NCBI RefSeq assembly: GCF_018070025.1
Contig: NZ_JAGPYQ010000001.1
Location: 2,542,001-2,606,000, forward strand
Source of the DNA: Streptomyces liliiviolaceus
GTDB taxonomy: Bacteria > Actinomycetota > Actinomycetes > Streptomycetales > Streptomycetaceae
Length of the DNA: 64,000 nt
Direction: 5' to 3'
Below, piece after piece: positions 34,372 to 43,456 of this stretch (its first letter is position 1; the number at the start of each line of letters is the position of its first letter). The translations under genes and the position numbers were made by a program. The notes beneath the pieces are model-generated. The model was not told where the DNA came from and did no database searches. It worked only from the letters and a program-made list of their open reading frames with translations.

Positions 34372-35012
34372 CTGCTGACGTCGTAGACCTTAGCATCCTG
34401 ATCGGCGGGAGGAAAAATCGATATCGGCGCAGCCGGGAAGGGCTCCGAGAGACGTCGCCGGGCCGCCGACCGGGCCGCTCGCAGTGCCGCCCACAGCATG
34501 ATCTCCGGCCCCGGCAGCCAGGGGGCGCGGGTGTCGGGGGCGACCAGCCAGCGGGAGCCGAGGCGGCCGGCGGCGGTCGGCTCCGGCGGTGCGAAGGGGG
34601 TCGGGGCGGGCACGGTCACCGCGTCACCGGTGCCGTGGCACAGGAGCGGCGGGATGGCCCGGCCCCGCTCCGAGGCGCCGCCCGATCCCCACTCCTCCCA
34701 CTCCAGCAGCGAGGGCAGGCGCTGCGCGGTGCCGGGGGCGGCGAACAGGAGCATCCGGCCCCGGTGGGCGGCCACGGGGCCCGAGCCCGGCCCCTCGTCC
34801 CACAGCCCGTCGAGCATGAGGCGGCCGAACAGGGCGGGGGCGTTGACGACGTCGAAGACGGATCCGCAGGCGAGGACCACCGGAGCGGTGGGCCGGTCCT
34901 CCCACAGGACGCGCGTACTGCGCGGATACGTTCCTGCCGAGGCGAGCCAGGCAGCGCCCTCGGGAGTGACCCCGGTGACCGCGGCCCCGCCGTAGTTCCC
35001 ATCGATGCTCAT
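34362..35012 (-). CDS. Primase/polymerase-like small protein
   Basis: A 216-residue protein. The segments TYPRSTRVLWEDRPTAPVVL, GSVFDVVNAPALFGRLMLD and LLCHGTGDAVTVP resemble a Streptomyces family usually annotated as bifunctional DNA primase/polymerase N-terminal-like, although the full catalytic Asp set cannot be confirmed by eye. Function therefore remains open. The ATG at 35012 has GGGTGGT directly before it. The stop codon TAG is formed inside the acceptor stem of tRNA-Lys (10-bp overlap), so the messenger must run into the tRNA gene, and the tRNA may be processed from the same transcript. Confidence 0.65.
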   Translation of the reverse strand: MSIDGNYGGAAVTGVTPEGAAWLASAGTYPRSTRVLWEDRPTAPVVLACGSVFDVVNAPALFGRLMLDGLWDEGPGSGPVAAHRGRMLLFAAPGTAQRLPSLLEWEEWGSGGASERGRAIPPLLCHGTGDAVTVPAPTPFAPPEPTAAGRLGSRWLVAPDTRAPWLPGPEIMLWAALRAARSAARRRLSEPFPAAPISIFPPADQDAKVYDVSRRR

Positions 35013-35121
35013 ACCACCCAGGTCTACCCGCCGTGATCGCCCACTTCCGCAGGGTTGCGAGAACCCGGGACAGGAGAGGACAGGGTGGAGTATCTTGCCC
35101 GCCTGGCATATGCCAAGCCGC

Positions 35122-35221
35122 CCTTCAGGGGCGCGGGGAACGGCGCAGTCTTTTGTCTTCAGGGGGCGCAGCCCCCAAGGGGCGCGGGGAACGGCGCGAC
35201 CGGCCCCCACCGGACCCGCAC
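35122..35221. repeat. Dispersed GC-rich intergenic repeat, copy 4
   Basis: Two inverted cores (AGGGGCGCGGGGAAC) separated by CTTTTGTCTTC and GGGGGCGCAGCCCCC, ending in CCGGCCCCCACCGG. It lies between two minus-strand genes. Confidence 0.85.
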
Positions 35222-35250
35222 CCGACGACCACCCCCGCCCGGGAGGGCGA

Positions 35251-35616
35251 TCACACCGGATCCGCGTACCCCTCCGCGTCAGCCCCCCGCAACAACTCCC
35301 GCCCGAACTCCACCATCTTCACCGCATAGTCCTCGGTCCACTCGGCCCGCGCAGCGACCTCCGCCGGGGTCAGCCGATCGAACCGCCGAGGATCCGCGAG
35401 CTGCGCCGCGGCCATCGCCTGGAACTCCACGGCCCGATCGGTGGCCGCGCGGAACGCGAGCGCCAACTCCGTGGAGCGCGCCAGCAACGCCAGCGGATCG
35501 TCTATCGACTCCAGGTCGAAGAAATGCTCCGGATCGGTCGCCGCCTCCGCCGGCTCGAAGAGCAGCGGCGCGGGGCGAAGCCGCGGCTCGTTCCGACGCG
35601 GCGTGGGCTCCGCCAT
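35251..35616 (-). CDS. Conserved small protein of unknown function
   Basis: A 121-residue soluble, acidic, mainly helical protein with no signal peptide or membrane helix. I do not recognise a family. Visible features are a proline-rich head, an acidic EHFFDLESIDDPLALLARS segment and a helical ALAFRAATDRAVEFQAMAAAQLAD stretch. The start is firm: AGGAGGAG lies six bases upstream of the ATG at 35616. It follows the nuclease-helicase operon on the same strand after 141 bp and could be expressed with it. Confidence 0.7.
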   Translation of the reverse strand: MAEPTPRRNEPRLRPAPLLFEPAEAATDPEHFFDLESIDDPLALLARSTELALAFRAATDRAVEFQAMAAAQLADPRRFDRLTPAEVAARAEWTEDYAVKMVEFGRELLRGADAEGYADPV

Positions 35617-35757
35617 GACTTCTCCTCCTCGTACAGCGGTCGGCCCGTCCGTGTGGGCGGGCCACCGTCCATTGTCCCTTGACCGCGCAAGAGGGCCACC
35701 GGCCCCGACGCACGCCCCCGAACCCCCGAACACCCCCGTACGAACTCACGCGCTCCC

Positions 35758-37092
35758 TTACGACTCCCACACCACCCGGTGTTCAGACAGATGCGAGAAC
35801 ACGGCGTGATTCGCCTCCCAGCCGTCCGGGAACTTCACCGTGACGCCCAGCTGCACCGGCTCCGTGGAGGGGTGGTCGTCCAGGAGGTCGGTGACACCGG
35901 CGCGGCACACGACGATGCAGGCGTGCCGGTGGCGCGAGGCCAGCACGCACAGGCGGCCCGTCTCCAGATGGAAGGCCGTCGCGTCGGGCCGCCCCGACAG
36001 GGGGTGCAGGACGACGGTCACGTCGAACTCGCGGCCCTGCAGCCGGTTCGCCGTGTCGACCGTCACCTCGGGGACGCCCAGTTCGGCCAGCGCCGCCCGG
36101 ACGGCCGCGGCCTGGTCGCGGTGGGCCGTGCCGACGGCGATGCGGTCGGCCGTCAGCGGGGCCGCGTCGGGAGACCGCTCCGAGGTCGCCGCGCCGCCCC
36201 GGTCCAGCAGCCTGCGTACGACCAGGGCGAGGGCCCGGATCGCCTCCGGGTCCGTACGCGGGGTGTGCCGGGCGGGCAGCTCCAGCAGGCCCCAGCCCGA
36301 CTCGGCCGCCTCGTCGATGACGCGGTCGGGGCCCGAACCGTCCGACGGCACCGCGAAGGCGAGCCGCCGGTCGCCGTGGCCCGTACCGCTGCGGAACGGG
36401 GTGAAGGGGTAGAACGCGGCCGACACCAGCGGCGCCGCCGACGCCGGGAGCCGCCAGGAGACCGGCAGCCGGTGCTGCGGCAGCTCCGGATTGTGGGCGA
36501 GGAGGGTCGTCACCGCCGAGGCCGAGGGGTCGTACGACAGGCCCGCCCACTGCTCCGAGCCGACGATCGCGAACGGGTCCAACTGGCCCGGGTCGCCCAC
36601 GAACAGCGCCCGCTCGAACAGCCCGGCCACGGCGAGCAGCGCGTCCGAACGCATCTGGTACGCCTCGTCGACGATCGCGTGCCGCCACGGCTCGACGCCT
36701 TTGACGTGCGCCCACTTCGCGGCCGTCGAGATCACCACGTCGAGCCCGGCGAGGTCGCCCGCCTTCGCGGACTTGCGGACGTTCGGCAGGTCGTCGAGCG
36801 CCTTGTCGTACGGGTCGGAGTCGCTGCTGTGCAGCCGGCCGACGGGCAGCTCCGGATTCTTCTCGGCGAGCCGCAGCACCAGGTCGTCCACCTGGGCGTT
36901 CGTCTGCGCGATGACCATCAACGGGCGCCCCGCCTCGGCCAGTTCGAGCGCGGCCCGTACGACGAGGGTGGACTTGCCCGCGCCGGGCGGCGAGTCGACC
37001 ACGACCCCGCGGTGCGCCCCGTGCAGGGTGTCGCGCAGGATCGCGTCGGTGGCGCGGGCGGCCTCGGCCCCCGGGTCGAACACGGTGGTCAC
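35758..37092 (-). CDS. Superfamily 1 helicase, Upf1/DNA2-like
   Basis: A 444-residue compact helicase core. Motif I is SPPGAGKST (residues 34-42), Ia IAQTNAQVDDL (61-71), Ic VISTAAKW, motif II VDEAYQM (141-147), III GDPGQLDP (166-173), IV SWRLP, V TANRLQGREFDVTVV and VI ASRHRHACIVV. The DEAxQ and NAQVDxL patterns place it in the SF1B Upf1/DNA2 group. No extra domain is present. It is the third gene of an operon with an Fe-S nuclease and an unknown protein; the GTG at 37092 overlaps the TGA of that protein gene (GTGA). A DNA-unwinding role alongside the nuclease is inferred. Confidence 0.85.
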   Translation of the reverse strand: MTTVFDPGAEAARATDAILRDTLHGAHRGVVVDSPPGAGKSTLVVRAALELAEAGRPLMVIAQTNAQVDDLVLRLAEKNPELPVGRLHSSDSDPYDKALDDLPNVRKSAKAGDLAGLDVVISTAAKWAHVKGVEPWRHAIVDEAYQMRSDALLAVAGLFERALFVGDPGQLDPFAIVGSEQWAGLSYDPSASAVTTLLAHNPELPQHRLPVSWRLPASAAPLVSAAFYPFTPFRSGTGHGDRRLAFAVPSDGSGPDRVIDEAAESGWGLLELPARHTPRTDPEAIRALALVVRRLLDRGGAATSERSPDAAPLTADRIAVGTAHRDQAAAVRAALAELGVPEVTVDTANRLQGREFDVTVVLHPLSGRPDATAFHLETGRLCVLASRHRHACIVVCRAGVTDLLDDHPSTEPVQLGVTVKFPDGWEANHAVFSHLSEHRVVWES

Positions 37093-38735
37093 AGAACGTC
37101 CTCCGGGGTCACGGCGTCGGGCTGCGGGGCGGCGTCGGTCTCTCCGGGCGGCCCGCCGTGCGTCCACGGCGTGTCCTCCGGCTCGGGCAGCTTCGCGCCG
37201 CCCCGCTGCTCGTGCTCGAAGAGCGTGAAGCAGAGCGGATCTCCCTTCTCCGGTACGGATCCGGGCTCGGGCTCCTTGCCGCGGCCCATCTTGTCGAGGA
37301 TGCGCAGCACGACGAGGGCGCCGCCGGACCCGGACCCGGACTCCGGCCCGGCCTCAGTTGAGTCGCCGGAGCCGTCCTGTTCGTACCCCACGAACTCCGC
37401 CGACTGCGGCTTTCCGCCGAGCGAGCGGTAGACCTTCGCCCGCTCGCCGAGATGCGGCCGGTCGTCCGTCCGCACGGTCACCAGGGGGCGCGGGGCGGCC
37501 CGCTTCCCCTCGCTGTACGCCATCACGACATCGACGACCTCGCCCGCGAACGCCTCGCCCCCGAGCCGGCGCCCGGCCATGACCAGCGGGTCGTCGAGGG
37601 CCTCCTGGGCCTCCAGCCGGGCCTGTTCGCGCTCGCGCGTGGCGAGTTTGTTCGCCGCGGTGACCGCGTCGTCGCGGCGCGGCTGCGGCGGCTCGCCGGC
37701 GAGGACCCGGTCCCGGTGGCCGGTGAACGACCAGCGGTCGCGGGTCCACCGGTCGGCCGCGCGCGGGCCTTCGGGCAGGGCCCGCAGCAGGTCCAGGCCG
37801 TGCCACACCGCGTCCCAGGTGGGGCGGGTGCGGCTGGCCACCAGCTCGTGGATGTGCCGCTCGGCCGCGGTGAGTTCACCGAGCCGGTCGTCCGCCTCGA
37901 CACCGTCCTCGGCGGCCGCGAACGCCGTACGCGCGCGGTCGTAGCGCTCGATGGCGGGGGCGAGCAGCTTGTTGTCGAAGGCCGGGTCGGTGGCCGGTCC
38001 GGCGGGTGGGCAGACGAGCTGGCCCTCGGCGTCGCGCTGCAGTTCGGCGCGCAGTGCCGCGTCGGCGCCGGACTCGCCCTGGGGCGGGTCGATCCACGCG
38101 AGCAGCGCGCCGAGGTGCTGGTCCTCCAGGGAGGACTGGCCGGTGGCCCAGTGCCGGGACAGGGCGTCGGTGAGGGCCGTCAGGAGCGAGGAACCCGGCA
38201 CCCGCGCCCGCTCCCCGTAGTGCGTGAGCCACCGCCCGAGCAGCGGCACGCGCGGCGGCGCGGGATAGGGGGTCTCCGGGTCCTGCTCGGCGGTCCGCCT
38301 GAACCGCATGGAACGCCCCAGCAGCCGTACGAGTTCGATGCCTGCCCGGCCCGGGACGATCAACTGCGGTGCGTCCGCGCACAGTTCGACCTCGACCTTG
38401 ACCCGCTTGCCGGTCTCCGGGTCGGTCTCGTTGCGCTCGGCCGCCTCGACGTCGTCCGCGTAGGCGTCGATGTACGGCAGGACGATGTCGGCGAGTTCGG
38501 CGAGGAACGCGAAGCGGAGGTCGCGGTCGCGGGGCTGCGGCACGACGAGGAGGCGCGGGGCGTCGCGGTCCGTGCCGACCAGTGCGCCGAGGGGGGCGCC
38601 GGCCTCTCCCGCCGTGGTGAGCGGGACGAGGACCAGGGGGTGGTCGGTGAGGTGGCGGTGGCGGACCGTGGTGAGGGGCTGGGCTCGGCCGGTGTGCACG
38701 GCCTCCAGCCTTGCGAGGGTGGTGATCAGGGTCAT
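37089..38735 (-). CDS. Unknown 548-residue protein of the nuclease-helicase operon
   Basis: I do not recognise a family. The N-terminal 100 residues look like a mixed alpha/beta domain (LVLVPLTTAGEAGAPLGALVGTD region), followed by a helical middle with coiled-coil-prone Arg/Glu-rich stretches (about residues 255-390). A C-terminal beta-rich part (about 400-500) contains PRPLVTVRTDDRPHLGERAKVYRSL-type strands and GALVVLRILDKMG, which could be a beta-barrel. The tail is Pro/Gly/Glu-rich. It overlaps the nuclease gene by 4 bp upstream (ATGA) and the helicase by 4 bp downstream (GTGA), so all three are made together. It may bridge nuclease and helicase. Confidence 0.75.
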   Translation of the reverse strand: MTLITTLARLEAVHTGRAQPLTTVRHRHLTDHPLVLVPLTTAGEAGAPLGALVGTDRDAPRLLVVPQPRDRDLRFAFLAELADIVLPYIDAYADDVEAAERNETDPETGKRVKVEVELCADAPQLIVPGRAGIELVRLLGRSMRFRRTAEQDPETPYPAPPRVPLLGRWLTHYGERARVPGSSLLTALTDALSRHWATGQSSLEDQHLGALLAWIDPPQGESGADAALRAELQRDAEGQLVCPPAGPATDPAFDNKLLAPAIERYDRARTAFAAAEDGVEADDRLGELTAAERHIHELVASRTRPTWDAVWHGLDLLRALPEGPRAADRWTRDRWSFTGHRDRVLAGEPPQPRRDDAVTAANKLATREREQARLEAQEALDDPLVMAGRRLGGEAFAGEVVDVVMAYSEGKRAAPRPLVTVRTDDRPHLGERAKVYRSLGGKPQSAEFVGYEQDGSGDSTEAGPESGSGSGGALVVLRILDKMGRGKEPEPGSVPEKGDPLCFTLFEHEQRGGAKLPEPEDTPWTHGGPPGETDAAPQPDAVTPEDVL

Positions 38736-40015
38736 TTCGACCCCTGGGGTTCGTTGTCGGGTGCTGCGGCGTCGTGGCTGGTCGCGCCGTTCCCCGCGCC
38801 CCTTCGGGGCGTGCCCAGGGCCTCTGCGCGGAGGGCTGCCGCTCTGCGGAGGGTTTCGACCGTGGGGTCCGTGGGGTCGCCCGTGTGGCCGTGGGCCGCC
38901 GAGAGGACGTCGGTGACCGTGGTCAGGGCGCCCAGTTCCGCTCGGAGGGAGCGGCCCAGGGAGGTGACCGCGCCCTCGGCGCGGGAGCGGGACCGGCAGT
39001 GGAAGGCCAGTTCGCAGGCGGCCAGGCACTCGGGGGCGTAGGTCGCCGGGACCGACTCCACCGCGGCCTTCAGTTCGGCGGCGGGCAGGTCGGGGGAGAA
39101 GCAGGTGCCCTCGGGGAGCGCGTCGGCGATGTCCTCGACACGGGTGAGGCGGTCCAGCTGCCGGCGGGTCACCGAGCACTGCTTGCGGACGTCCACGGCC
39201 GACGCGGTGGGCAGGTTGGAGAAGTCCTTCGGGCAGACCAGCAGCACCGTGTGACGGACCTCGGGCGCGGGGTCGAGCCGGGCCGCGACCTGCTCCAGCG
39301 CCAGGACGTACACCGCGGACTGGCGGGCCGCCGCGCCCACCTTGGCCGCGTCCGCCGAACCGTCCAGCATCGGGAAGGACTTGATCTCGACGACCGTCCA
39401 GCCGCCGTCGGGGTGCACGACCACCGCGTCCGGCTCCAGGAAGGCGGGGGAGCCCGCCACCTCCAGGGCGAGCAGCGGGTGGTCGAGCAGTGTCCAGCCG
39501 CCCGCCGCGGTGGCCTCGCGCAGCGCCAGCGCCGTACGGGCCGTGCGCCCCTCGGGGCCGCTGGCGCCGAGGTCGGGCACCGCGCCGCCCGCGGGCGGTT
39601 CGGCCCCCGCGTCCAGCTTCTCGTGCACGAGCCGCAGCAGCTCCGCGCCCCCGTCGGCCTTGACCCGCGCCTCGAAGGCGTTGCCCCGCATGAACGCGAA
39701 CTGCGACTGCCCGAAGCCCGACGGCGAGCCGAGCGCGCTCGCCAGCGCCGTCTTGTTCACGCCCGCGCCGTCGAGGATCGCGCGCCGGCGGCACCCCGGA
39801 TTGGCCGCGAGCGCCGCGAGGGCGCGCGCGTCCAGCGGCTGCGGGGGGACGGCCGGGCCGCGCAGCTCAGCGAGCCGCTGCCGGAGTCTCGTCCCCCGAG
39901 TCGACGGGACTGGCTGCCGGTTCGGCTCCCGGCTCTGCGGCACCCGGGGTGGCTGGGACCTTGCGTTGTCGGGGAAGTCGCTCACCCGGGGAAGTCTGGC
40001 ACCCTGCACTGACAA
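38732..40015 (-). CDS. Cas4/AddB-like Fe-S PD-(D/E)XK nuclease
   Basis: A 427-residue putative nuclease. RecB-family motifs are visible: Glu115 (GNAFEARV), Asp196 (LEPDAVVV), Glu210-x-Lys212 (TVVEIKSF) and the QxxxY motif at Gln232-Tyr236 (RQSAVYVLAL). Four cysteines, Cys75 (NPGCRRRAI) and Cys330, Cys334, Cys340 (ECLAACELAFHC), are spaced like the iron-sulfur cluster ligands of Cas4, AddB and DNA2. The start is uncertain: TTG 40015, GTG 40009 or GTG 39985; all overlap the PAP2 gene. The last 25 residues are encoded by a copy of the dispersed repeat. It heads the operon with the unknown protein and the helicase. Confidence 0.8.
   Translation of the reverse strand: MSVQGARLPRVSDFPDNARSQPPRVPQSREPNRQPVPSTRGTRLRQRLAELRGPAVPPQPLDARALAALAANPGCRRRAILDGAGVNKTALASALGSPSGFGQSQFAFMRGNAFEARVKADGGAELLRLVHEKLDAGAEPPAGGAVPDLGASGPEGRTARTALALREATAAGGWTLLDHPLLALEVAGSPAFLEPDAVVVHPDGGWTVVEIKSFPMLDGSADAAKVGAAARQSAVYVLALEQVAARLDPAPEVRHTVLLVCPKDFSNLPTASAVDVRKQCSVTRRQLDRLTRVEDIADALPEGTCFSPDLPAAELKAAVESVPATYAPECLAACELAFHCRSRSRAEGAVTSLGRSLRAELGALTTVTDVLSAAHGHTGDPTDPTVETLRRAAALRAEALGTPRRGAGNGATSHDAAAPDNEPQGSK
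38770..38816. repeat. Dispersed GC-rich repeat, copy 5, inside the nuclease coding end
   Basis: CGTCGTGGCTGGTCGCGCC plus the core GTTCCCCGCGCCCCT and a short CCCCTTCGGGG hairpin fall within the 3' end of the nuclease gene and are translated as RRGAGNGATSHDAAA. The other clear copies are intergenic. Confidence 0.8.
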
Positions 40016-40862
40016 TTGAGGAACTTGTGTCGTGCGAGGCGACCGGTGCGGCGGGCGCAGGCCCCCCGAGGGACGGCGCGAAGGGGCGGATCCCGAACCG
40101 TGCCCGGAACGTGTCCGCGAGCCGCAGCACCGGCCGGGTGAGCAGGAACCCGACGCCCATGACGGCGAAGCCCGCGACCGCGTCCAGGAAGTAGTGGTTG
40201 GCGGTGCCCATCACCACGATCGTCGTGATCAGCGGGTACAGGACGCCCGCGATCTTGGTGAGCCGCGTGCCGCCGTACATCCAGAGCATCACACCGCACC
40301 ACAGGGCCCAGCCGCAGTGCAGGCTCGGCATGGCCGCGTACTGGTTCGTCATGCCGCCGAGTCCGCGGGGCGCGCTCGCCTCGCCGCCCCACCAGCCGTA
40401 GTCGCTGTACTGGGCCATCGTGTCGACGAATCCGTGGCTCGCCGACAGCAGCCGCGGCGGGCAGGTCGGCAGCAGGGTGAAACCGATCAGGCCCATGAAC
40501 GTGGACGTCATCAGCCAGGTCCGGGCGGCCCGGTAGCGCACCGCGCGGGACCGGAACAGCCAGACCAGGACGGCGGGCGTCACCATGTAGTGCAGCGACG
40601 CGTACCAGAAGTCCGCCGGGATGCCGAGCCAGGGTTCACGTGTGAACAGGCGGTTCAGCGGGTGCTCGGCGTTCAGGTAGAAGAACTTCTCCACCCGCAG
40701 GATCGCCAGGCCGTGGTCGACGGCATGGGTCACATCCCCGCGCGCGAGGAGCCGTCCCGCCGAGTAGGCCCCGTAGACCAGCAGGATCAGGGGCAGCTCG
40801 GTCCACCAGCGGAGGCGGGTCCGTGGTGCCGCCTCGCTGACTGGTGCATCGGTCCGCAGCAT
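39867..40862 (-). CDS. PAP2-superfamily (inositolphosphotransferase-like) membrane protein
   Basis: A 331-residue integral membrane protein with about six helices. The PAP2 catalytic motifs are of the Aur1/inositolphosphotransferase subtype: [14 protein letters not shown] (histidine of the C2 motif) and [13 protein letters not shown] (nucleophile histidine of C3). It probably transfers or removes a phosphoryl group from a lipid head group at the membrane. The ATG at 40862 has an extended AGGAGGGGGAGGA. Its proline-rich tail overlaps the start of the nuclease gene by up to 149 bp in another frame. Confidence 0.87.
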   Translation of the reverse strand: MLRTDAPVSEAAPRTRLRWWTELPLILLVYGAYSAGRLLARGDVTHAVDHGLAILRVEKFFYLNAEHPLNRLFTREPWLGIPADFWYASLHYMVTPAVLVWLFRSRAVRYRAARTWLMTSTFMGLIGFTLLPTCPPRLLSASHGFVDTMAQYSDYGWWGGEASAPRGLGGMTNQYAAMPSLHCGWALWCGVMLWMYGGTRLTKIAGVLYPLITTIVVMGTANHYFLDAVAGFAVMGVGFLLTRPVLRLADTFRARFGIRPFAPSLGGPAPAAPVASHDTSSSIVSAGCQTSPGERLPRQRKVPATPGAAEPGAEPAASPVDSGDETPAAAR

Positions 40863-41069
40863 CCGATTCCTCCCCCTCCTGCTCCCCCGCGCGCAGTGCC
40901 GCGGACCAATGTACGGTCTGTGCGCTTCCCTCGTGGTGGCGCCCCCGGTGCTCAAAGACGCGGAGATCGCCCGCCGGGTTGCTTCTCGACCACGTGCGCG
41001 ATGATTGAAGTGATCCATCCCTCGTTCTTCTGCGGTTCACCCGCCCGAGTTTCCCCGAAAGGCCCTTTC

Positions 41070-41666
41070 ATGGCACCGCGCATCCTGTTGGCCCGGCACG
41101 GACAGACGCAATGGTCGCTGTCCGGCAAGCACACCGGCAGGACCGACATCCCTCTCCTGGAGGAGGGCAGACGCGGCGCGAAGCTGCTCGGCGAGCGCCT
41201 GCACGGGGCGCCGCTGGACGGCCTCCCCGGAGCGGAGGTCCTGACCAGCCCGCTCTCACGCGCGCGTGAGACGTGCGAGATCGCCGGCTTCGGCGGCCGG
41301 GCGACCCCCTGGGACGCGCTCATGGAGTGGGACTACGGGGAGTACGAGGGCCTGACCCCCGACGAGATCCGGGCCGACCGCCCCGACTGGCTGATCTGGC
41401 GGGACGGTGTGCCCGGGGGCGAGAGCCTCGCCGAGGTCTCCGCGCGCGCGGACGAGGTCGTCGCGCGGGTCCGCGCCGGGGAGCGTGACGTGCTGGTCTT
41501 CGCCCACGGCCACATCCTGCGGTCGATCGGTGCCCGCTGGCTCGGCCTGGACATCGACTTCGCGGCCCGCGTCCGCCTCAACCCCACGTCCCTCTCGGTC
41601 CTGGGCTGGGCCTACGGAGAGCCCGCGATCGAGACCTGGAACGACTGCGGCCACCTGGTCCCGTAG
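41070..41666 (+). CDS. Histidine phosphatase family protein
   Basis: A 198-residue cytosolic phosphatase of the phosphoglycerate-mutase-like clan. The RHG motif [11 protein letters not shown] gives nucleophile His10; [11 protein letters not shown] carries the second arginine, EWDYGEYEG the acid residue and FAHGHILR the second histidine. The acid test fits a phosphatase rather than a glycolytic mutase. ATG at 41070 with GAAAGG seven bases upstream. Divergent from the PAP2 gene and convergent with the NsdA-like regulator, with 5 bp between the stops. Confidence 0.9.
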   Translation: MAPRILLARHGQTQWSLSGKHTGRTDIPLLEEGRRGAKLLGERLHGAPLDGLPGAEVLTSPLSRARETCEIAGFGGRATPWDALMEWDYGEYEGLTPDEIRADRPDWLIWRDGVPGGESLAEVSARADEVVARVRAGERDVLVFAHGHILRSIGARWLGLDIDFAARVRLNPTSLSVLGWAYGEPAIETWNDCGHLVP

Positions 41667-41671
41667 CCCGG

Positions 41672-43195
41672 TCACGGGCCGGCGGGCACTGCCCGGGCCG
41701 GTCGTGGCAGGGCGCCGTGCCGTTCCAGGAAGTCCGACACCCCCGAGGCGCGGCGGTGCGGCAGCAGGACCCTGGCCGTCCCCGCCAGCATGGTCTGCAC
41801 CCGGGACGACTGGACCTCGTCCAGCAGGTCCAGGACGCGCAGCCCGGCCGCGGCGGCCTCGTCGGGGTGTCCGGCGCGGGCCAGGTCGTCGGCGAGCTCG
41901 GCCGTGTACAGCGCGAGGTTGCGGGTGAAGTGCGGGTCCTGGAGCCGGGTCGCCCGGCGGGCCTGGTGGGCGGCGCGCTGCCAGTCGCCGAGCGCCGACC
42001 AGCACTGCGCCTCCAGGCCGGCCAGTTCGGCGTCTCCGTAGAAGCTCATCCACTCCGGGTCGGCGTCACCGGGGCCCCGCCCGTACAGGGCCTGCGCACG
42101 TGTCAGTGCCTGTTCGCAGCCCCTCCGGTCAGCCAGCCCCGCCCAGCCGCCCGCCTCGCGCAGCGCGAGCAGCGACAGGAGCCGGGCCGAGCCCAGAGGG
42201 CGCGCCGCGTACTGCGCGGCCTGGGCCGCCCGTACCGCCTCGCGGGGGCGTCCCGCGTCCCGGGCGAGGAAGGACGTGTTGCAGAAGGCGTGCGCCTCCA
42301 GGGCGGGGTCCCTGGCCACCCGGGCCGTCGCGAGCGCCTCCGCGTAGTGCGAGCGGGCGTCGTCGAACCGCCCCGAGTCGTGCGCCAGCCAGCCGACCGA
42401 GATGGCCAGCTCACCGGCCCCCGTGTGCAGCCGCTCGGTGGTCGCCTGCCGTGCCGCACCGGCGTCCAGCAGGGCGTACGCGGCCCGCAGCGGAGCCGCC
42501 GCTCTCCGGTACAGCCCGTCGGCGCCGTGCCGGTCGTCCAGCACGCGGATCTTGCGGACGGCCTCTTCCAGCGCCCCCGCCTCGGCTTCGCCGGCGCGGC
42601 GCACGGAGCGCGGCGCGGCCTCGGCCATGCCGCCGAACGCGAGCCCCCAGGGGCCCAGTGAGGCGGCCGCCACCGTGGCGGTACCGCCGCTCATGAATGC
42701 GCGACGTTGCACGTCGCTCTCCTCGTCGTTCTGATCGTCGGTCTCATGCGGGTCGTACGGGGCGTGCTGGGCGTGCGACGCGGACGGGCCGTGTCCCGTT
42801 ACATACGGCTCGCACACCCCGTCCGTCTCACGCGGGGCGGACAACGGGCTCGTGGTGCGAGGAGCGGGCGCCACCTCGGTGGTGCGCGCCCCCCGTCCAC
42901 GCACCGCCGAACGGGGCACGAAGCCCAGGTCGGTCAGTGTCCGGCCGGGGAACATGTGCAGGAAAACCCGTTCGTACGCGTAGTTGGGGCAGCGGATCTC
43001 GCCCGCCTCGACCCGCCCGATGTAGCGCGCGTCGCAGCTGACCCGTTCGTCGATCTCCCGGGCCGCCCGCCGCACGGCGGCGGCGAACTCGCCCGGCGAG
43101 CGCTGTCCGCGCAGACGCCGGAAAGCGAGATTCGGCCGTGGCGGCCGAGGTGGTCGAGGTGACTGGGACGACGAGGTCGTCGGTGACGACGCCAT
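41672..43195 (-). CDS. NsdA-like regulatory protein with TPR repeats
   Basis: A 507-residue protein of the actinobacterial regulator type known from NsdA. Residues 25-100 form an HTH-like DNA-binding head (FRRLRGQRSPGEFAAAVRRAA, RVEAGEIRCPNYAYERV). A low-complexity linker follows, then a QRRAFMSGGTATVAAASL segment that resembles a twin-arginine leader although it lies mid-protein, and a long C-terminal array of tetratricopeptide-like helices. Family members repress differentiation and antibiotic production in S. coelicolor. The ATG at 43195 is preferred over a start eleven codons upstream because AGAGGG precedes it. No operon partner is obvious. Confidence 0.8.
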   Translation of the reverse strand: MASSPTTSSSQSPRPPRPPRPNLAFRRLRGQRSPGEFAAAVRRAAREIDERVSCDARYIGRVEAGEIRCPNYAYERVFLHMFPGRTLTDLGFVPRSAVRGRGARTTEVAPAPRTTSPLSAPRETDGVCEPYVTGHGPSASHAQHAPYDPHETDDQNDEESDVQRRAFMSGGTATVAAASLGPWGLAFGGMAEAAPRSVRRAGEAEAGALEEAVRKIRVLDDRHGADGLYRRAAAPLRAAYALLDAGAARQATTERLHTGAGELAISVGWLAHDSGRFDDARSHYAEALATARVARDPALEAHAFCNTSFLARDAGRPREAVRAAQAAQYAARPLGSARLLSLLALREAGGWAGLADRRGCEQALTRAQALYGRGPGDADPEWMSFYGDAELAGLEAQCWSALGDWQRAAHQARRATRLQDPHFTRNLALYTAELADDLARAGHPDEAAAAGLRVLDLLDEVQSSRVQTMLAGTARVLLPHRRASGVSDFLERHGALPRPARAVPAGP

Positions 43196-43456
43196 GGCCG
43201 GGCCCTCTCTCGCGAACCGTCGGACCATGCCGGGACCGGCGCGAGTTGATCATGCGAGCGATCGGGCCGCACCTGTGTTTCCGGCGGGCACGAACGTACC
43301 CGCTGTGATGAGTCGACCACACGGGGTTTGGCTACAAAACGGATATCTCATCCCTGATCTGCCATGAACTGCCATCCTTTGCGGCCGAGTTTCGCCGTAG
43401 CCGTTGACGCTGTGCAGCGTTGAACCATGTGGTGTGCTCGATGGAGGAGGGGTTCC

